This document shows positions 61,098 through 64,000 of a stretch of 64,000 bases of DNA, piece after piece. Numbering within the stretch: the first letter of the stretch is position 1; each line of letters begins with the position of its first letter. A program made the position numbers and the translations under genes. The notes beneath the pieces were generated by a model. The model did no database searches and was not told the DNA's origin. It saw nothing but the letters and a program-made list of their open reading frames with translations. The DNA is from Schistosoma mansoni (Eukaryota; Platyhelminthes; Trematoda; Strigeidida; Schistosomatidae): contig NW_017386036.1 in the NCBI RefSeq assembly GCF_000237925.1, positions 682,001 through 746,000 on the forward strand. Reading direction: 5' to 3'.

Positions 61098-62922
61098 TGA
61101 TGCCTTATTTTTACTCCAAGGTGCTTATTGTTTAAGCTGGCCTGTCATTCGATAGCTTCACATCGTGATGTGACATACAGTTATTTAGAATTTCCTAAAT
61201 TTCAGCATATTTTGCGTTAAGTGCACACGCAGATTGATTACTTTGGTTTATGGTTACATAAAATTTTGATTATAAACCCCTTAAAATGATATTTTGAATT
61301 CAATTTCTTTTACACTTGGTTTCTTATCAATTTTGGTCAGTAATATGTATTAATCATGTTTTGTGGTTTTATTTCATCTTTTACTGCAGTTTTGTAATGG
61401 TTATCGCATTGTGTATAATTTGGAAGGGTATATCTATCACAGTCTGCCATAATCATCCTTCATTGTAACCACAAACATCGAAATTAAGAGGTTGTGTGTC
61501 ACAATGAACAAAATAGTTCTGCGATTTCTGGGATGTATGTTAGAAAATCTTTTTATTGTACTGGGATTTAAACTTCAGTAGTTAAACGATATATTTGAAA
61601 ATACACTGTATTCCTCGTAAAACTATAAGAAATCAAATGTCTCGTGTTTTGCAGATATTTCTTAGTAGTTCTATAACTCTTAAGTTGGAAGTGTCTATAA
61701 CCTTTATAAGTATTCATGTTAGTGTTTGGTTGTATTTTTCTGGATTCACGGTTTCGATGTGTTACTAATTTTTTTTGTTTTCAATACATATTTGGTCTCC
61801 TAGAGTTCATATTACGCTTCGTAGAAAGTTACACAGCATGTGCATAAACCTACTATATGACATTCATCGCATGTTTACTGAATAATCCCCGCATATATAA
61901 ATTTGATCAAAACTGATGTTGGTTGTCGAAAAAATCAGTTACATAACGATCTCATCAACTTTGAAAAAGGTACCAGTTTCTCTGTCCCAATTCTTGATAA
62001 CTTCAGCTTAATGCAGTCAATTCGTTAGGTATAAAAATATGAAGATGTGTCAGATAAAGCTAATTGAACAACAATGTTAATGTCAAAAGGACCATCCGTG
62101 TTAGCACTATTCATTGTGCACAGAGTACGTTTAGCTGTAATTTATAATACTAATACATTTCGAACAATAATACTAATGTTTTCATGTTCCCAACTTCAGC
62201 AAAATCGTGTTATTGTGCGACCATTCATTGCAGTCGATAATTCCTGTCTCATAACGTACATCGTTCAGTTCTATCCTGGTCATGCATTTCCACAAAACTT
62301 CAGTTTTACTCAAAGTTGGTCATTAATGAGCGCATGGCTATCGTAGATGCTGTCTATTTTGACGGTAATGTATAACAATCCAATAAAGTCTAGAAGCCCC
62401 ATCCAATAAACCTACACACCGAATTAAGTTCGACTGGCGAAATCCATAATTCGACAACTCATATCTTTAACCCGAATGCAATTTAAACAGATTTCGAAAC
62501 TTATGTACTGGAATGAATAAGTTTCTCTCAGATTATCATACTTCCTCGAGTTGATGTGGAGACAGTCTATGTAATGTATCTATCCCTGACACCTCATTTT
62601 GGTGTTGATTCGAGCAAGTAAAATACCATCTCACATCAACTGATATTGAAACATTTAAGTGATATGATGCATACAATCAGCAATAAACTAATTAGTCAAA
62701 CTGATTCTAAAAGCTGGTCTGTATGTAAATATGTCAGATAGCGAGCAACAGGCGTTTATTATTTTATTTACAATCGAGAATGCATCGCATATTGTCTAAT
62801 TTTACGGAAAAATAAAATACAAATGAATGAATGATAAGCATTTTTCGACAAACAAATACAGTTCGACTTAAAAACGGCGACGATGTAGTCCATTCAGGTA
62901 TGAGTCCAAACTAAGTTAAAAT
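61098..62922. other. 3' flank of TFG, no gene recognised
   Basis: AT-rich sequence after the TFG stop codon, which should hold its 3' untranslated region. No clean AATAAA was found nearby. A 90-codon frame at 62074-62346 is unsupported. Confidence 0.4.
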
Positions 62923-63180
62923 AAATTGCGGTGAGCAAAGATGGACAGTTCCGTCCTATGCAGGTACATCCAGCTGACGAGTCCCGAATGGGACAAAACG
63001 CGCATTCTGGATTCCACCTCTAGCTACTGTCCATCTTTGCTTATAATGCTTGTAAATTAAGGCTATATCGAGGCAATACGCGCAGTATGCACATATACCA
63101 ATAAGAGACTGATCATTTGCAGTTTTAAAAATCAATGGGAAGATTCAAACAAACAATACCAAGTGAATTTAAATTGCGGT
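62923..63180 (+). repeat. Smalpha-like hammerhead retroposon copy
   Basis: A short schistosome retroposon unit bounded by AAATTGCGGT at 62923 and again at 63171 (248 bp apart). GCAAAGATGGACAG near the start and its reverse complement CTGTCCATCTTTGC near 63028-63041 can pair. The hammerhead core lies between them. The AAATTGCGGT pair is either a target-site duplication or the start of a second tandem unit, as Smalpha RNAs are tandem multimers. Confidence 0.75.
62963..63016 (+). ncRNA. Hammerhead ribozyme, degenerate (probably inactive)
   Basis: The Smalpha-type hammerhead order is recognisable: TACATCCAG (stem I side), CTGACGA (the CUGANGA box, intact), GTCCC-GAAT-GGGAC (stem II with loop), then AAAA where GAAA is required. 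CGCGCATTC follows, where the active family has GCGCGTC at the cleavage site, then CTGGATTCCA, whose CTGGAT pairs with ATCCAG to close stem I. The G12-to-A change and the altered cleavage triplet would each be expected to abolish self-cleavage. Assignment is from memory of the schistosome hammerhead consensus. Confidence 0.75.
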
Positions 63181-64000
63181 AAGTTTATTATCTTTTGATT
63201 TCCGGTCAGAAGATACTGATCTCTCAGCAAAGATATGCAACCAAGTCCCACTTCCTTTGTTTATATTACCAGGTCAACTGTTCCTGTGGAACCACTAACA
63301 TTAGAGTGCGAATTATAGGTTCGTTAACGCGTTACATGTTTACATACGGGGCTGGTGGAGATGTTACCTTCTATTTTATCGTATTCAGGCCACAGAACCG
63401 ATATAAAGGTCGCTAAGTAACCTACTACCTAGCCGTACGGTGCCAGGATTCATTTCTTACATGGAGCGGATTGCACAACTTAGCTCGATCTTCGTGTAGG
63501 AAAAACGTTAGGACAGCTTTTACATCCTCCTGATCATGTACTTAGTTGTGAAATGGCACTGACGTTTTGCAACCTTATTTCTGTCCAGATGTAGTCTGTT
63601 ATTTCAATTGTTTTGCCTGATTTTTTTTCTGCATCAGATCTATAACAACATATACAAGGTATAGTAAAGATCCAATTTTAAGAGGCATTTTGTCGTTTAA
63701 CTTGTTTTGCTACAATCCGGGTTCAAATCTCAGTAGTTTTCAATAAGTTTCTGAAGTGTCACAAGTATAGGCAGGGGCGAAGACGTCTTCACTGCAGTTG
63801 AACTAAATGGAAGGATATGAAGTTATTCTGCGAACTAGGAATTCTTTAATTCTGAATCGGTAAAGCGAAATTGCTATGGTATACTAATTGTAACTGCATT
63901 TCAAGTAGTAAGCGCGACAGAATGGGAAAACATAGGGACATGTGTGTATAGTTGTCAACATTCAGTTCCTCAAGCTACACAAAGCCGAGTGCCAACAAAC
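63181..64000. other. No gene recognised
   Basis: AT-rich sequence to the window end. A 73-codon frame at 63195-63416 has no recognisable family. Confidence 0.35.

Noticed and set aside
1-64000. CRISPR arrays, bacterial operons or riboswitches
   Set aside because: The window is eukaryotic with spliced genes and no regularly spaced short direct repeats were seen.

Overview
The window looks like nuclear DNA of a blood fluke (Schistosoma or a very close digenean). It is AT-rich, intron-rich and packed with CR1-like and RTE-like LINEs, Penelope-like pieces, schistosome-type Ty3/gypsy and BEL/Pao fossils, and one decayed copy of the Smalpha-type hammerhead-ribozyme retroposon. The host genes have the schistosome gene shape: a run of 31-47 bp micro-introns at the 5' end, then introns of 1-7 kb. 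The exact species cannot be fixed from the sequence alone.

Four host genes can be read exon by exon. (1) The N-terminal part of the splicing factor Prp18 (minus, 1683 down to 798; the rest lies left of the window). (2) A complete Derlin-1 ERAD gene (plus, 18885-23215, 6 exons, 240 aa). (3) A complete stimulatory G-protein alpha subunit (Gs-alpha, minus, 34858 down to 29280, 9 exons, 378 aa). (4) A TFG-like gene (plus, 44025-61097, at least 7 exons) with an N-terminal PB1 domain and a Pro/Ser-rich tail. Derlin-1 and TFG both act at the ER (protein disposal and ER-exit sites), Gs-alpha at the plasma membrane and Prp18 in the spliceosome. They are neighbours, not an operon.

Layout: 0.8-1.7 kb Prp18; 3.6-17.6 kb a graveyard of CR1-like LINEs, one cut open by a Penelope-like element, plus a BEL/Pao scrap; 18.9-23.2 kb Derlin-1 with an RTE derivative in intron 3; 24.9-27.1 kb an internally deleted RTE LINE; 29.3-34.9 kb Gs-alpha with an SR2-like scrap in intron 6; 36.7-39.0 kb a gypsy-type fossil; 38.8-42.9 kb the left arm of a large inverted repeat, interrupted by a 200-N gap; 44.0-61.1 kb TFG, whose introns hold a solo LTR, a nearly whole RTE LINE, the right arm of the inverted repeat, a second RTE LINE and a second SR2 scrap; 62.9-63.2 kb the hammerhead retroposon.

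The most striking structure is the inverted duplication. About 3.85 kb at 38808-42859 recurs almost base for base, reversed, at 49284-52123 and 55489-56500. It carries an extra antisense copy of TFG exon 3 upstream of the gene. The left arm has exactly 200 Ns where the right arm has 3365 bp of sequence including two TFG exons. This is either a very young inverted segmental duplication or a second haplotype scaffolded in backwards.
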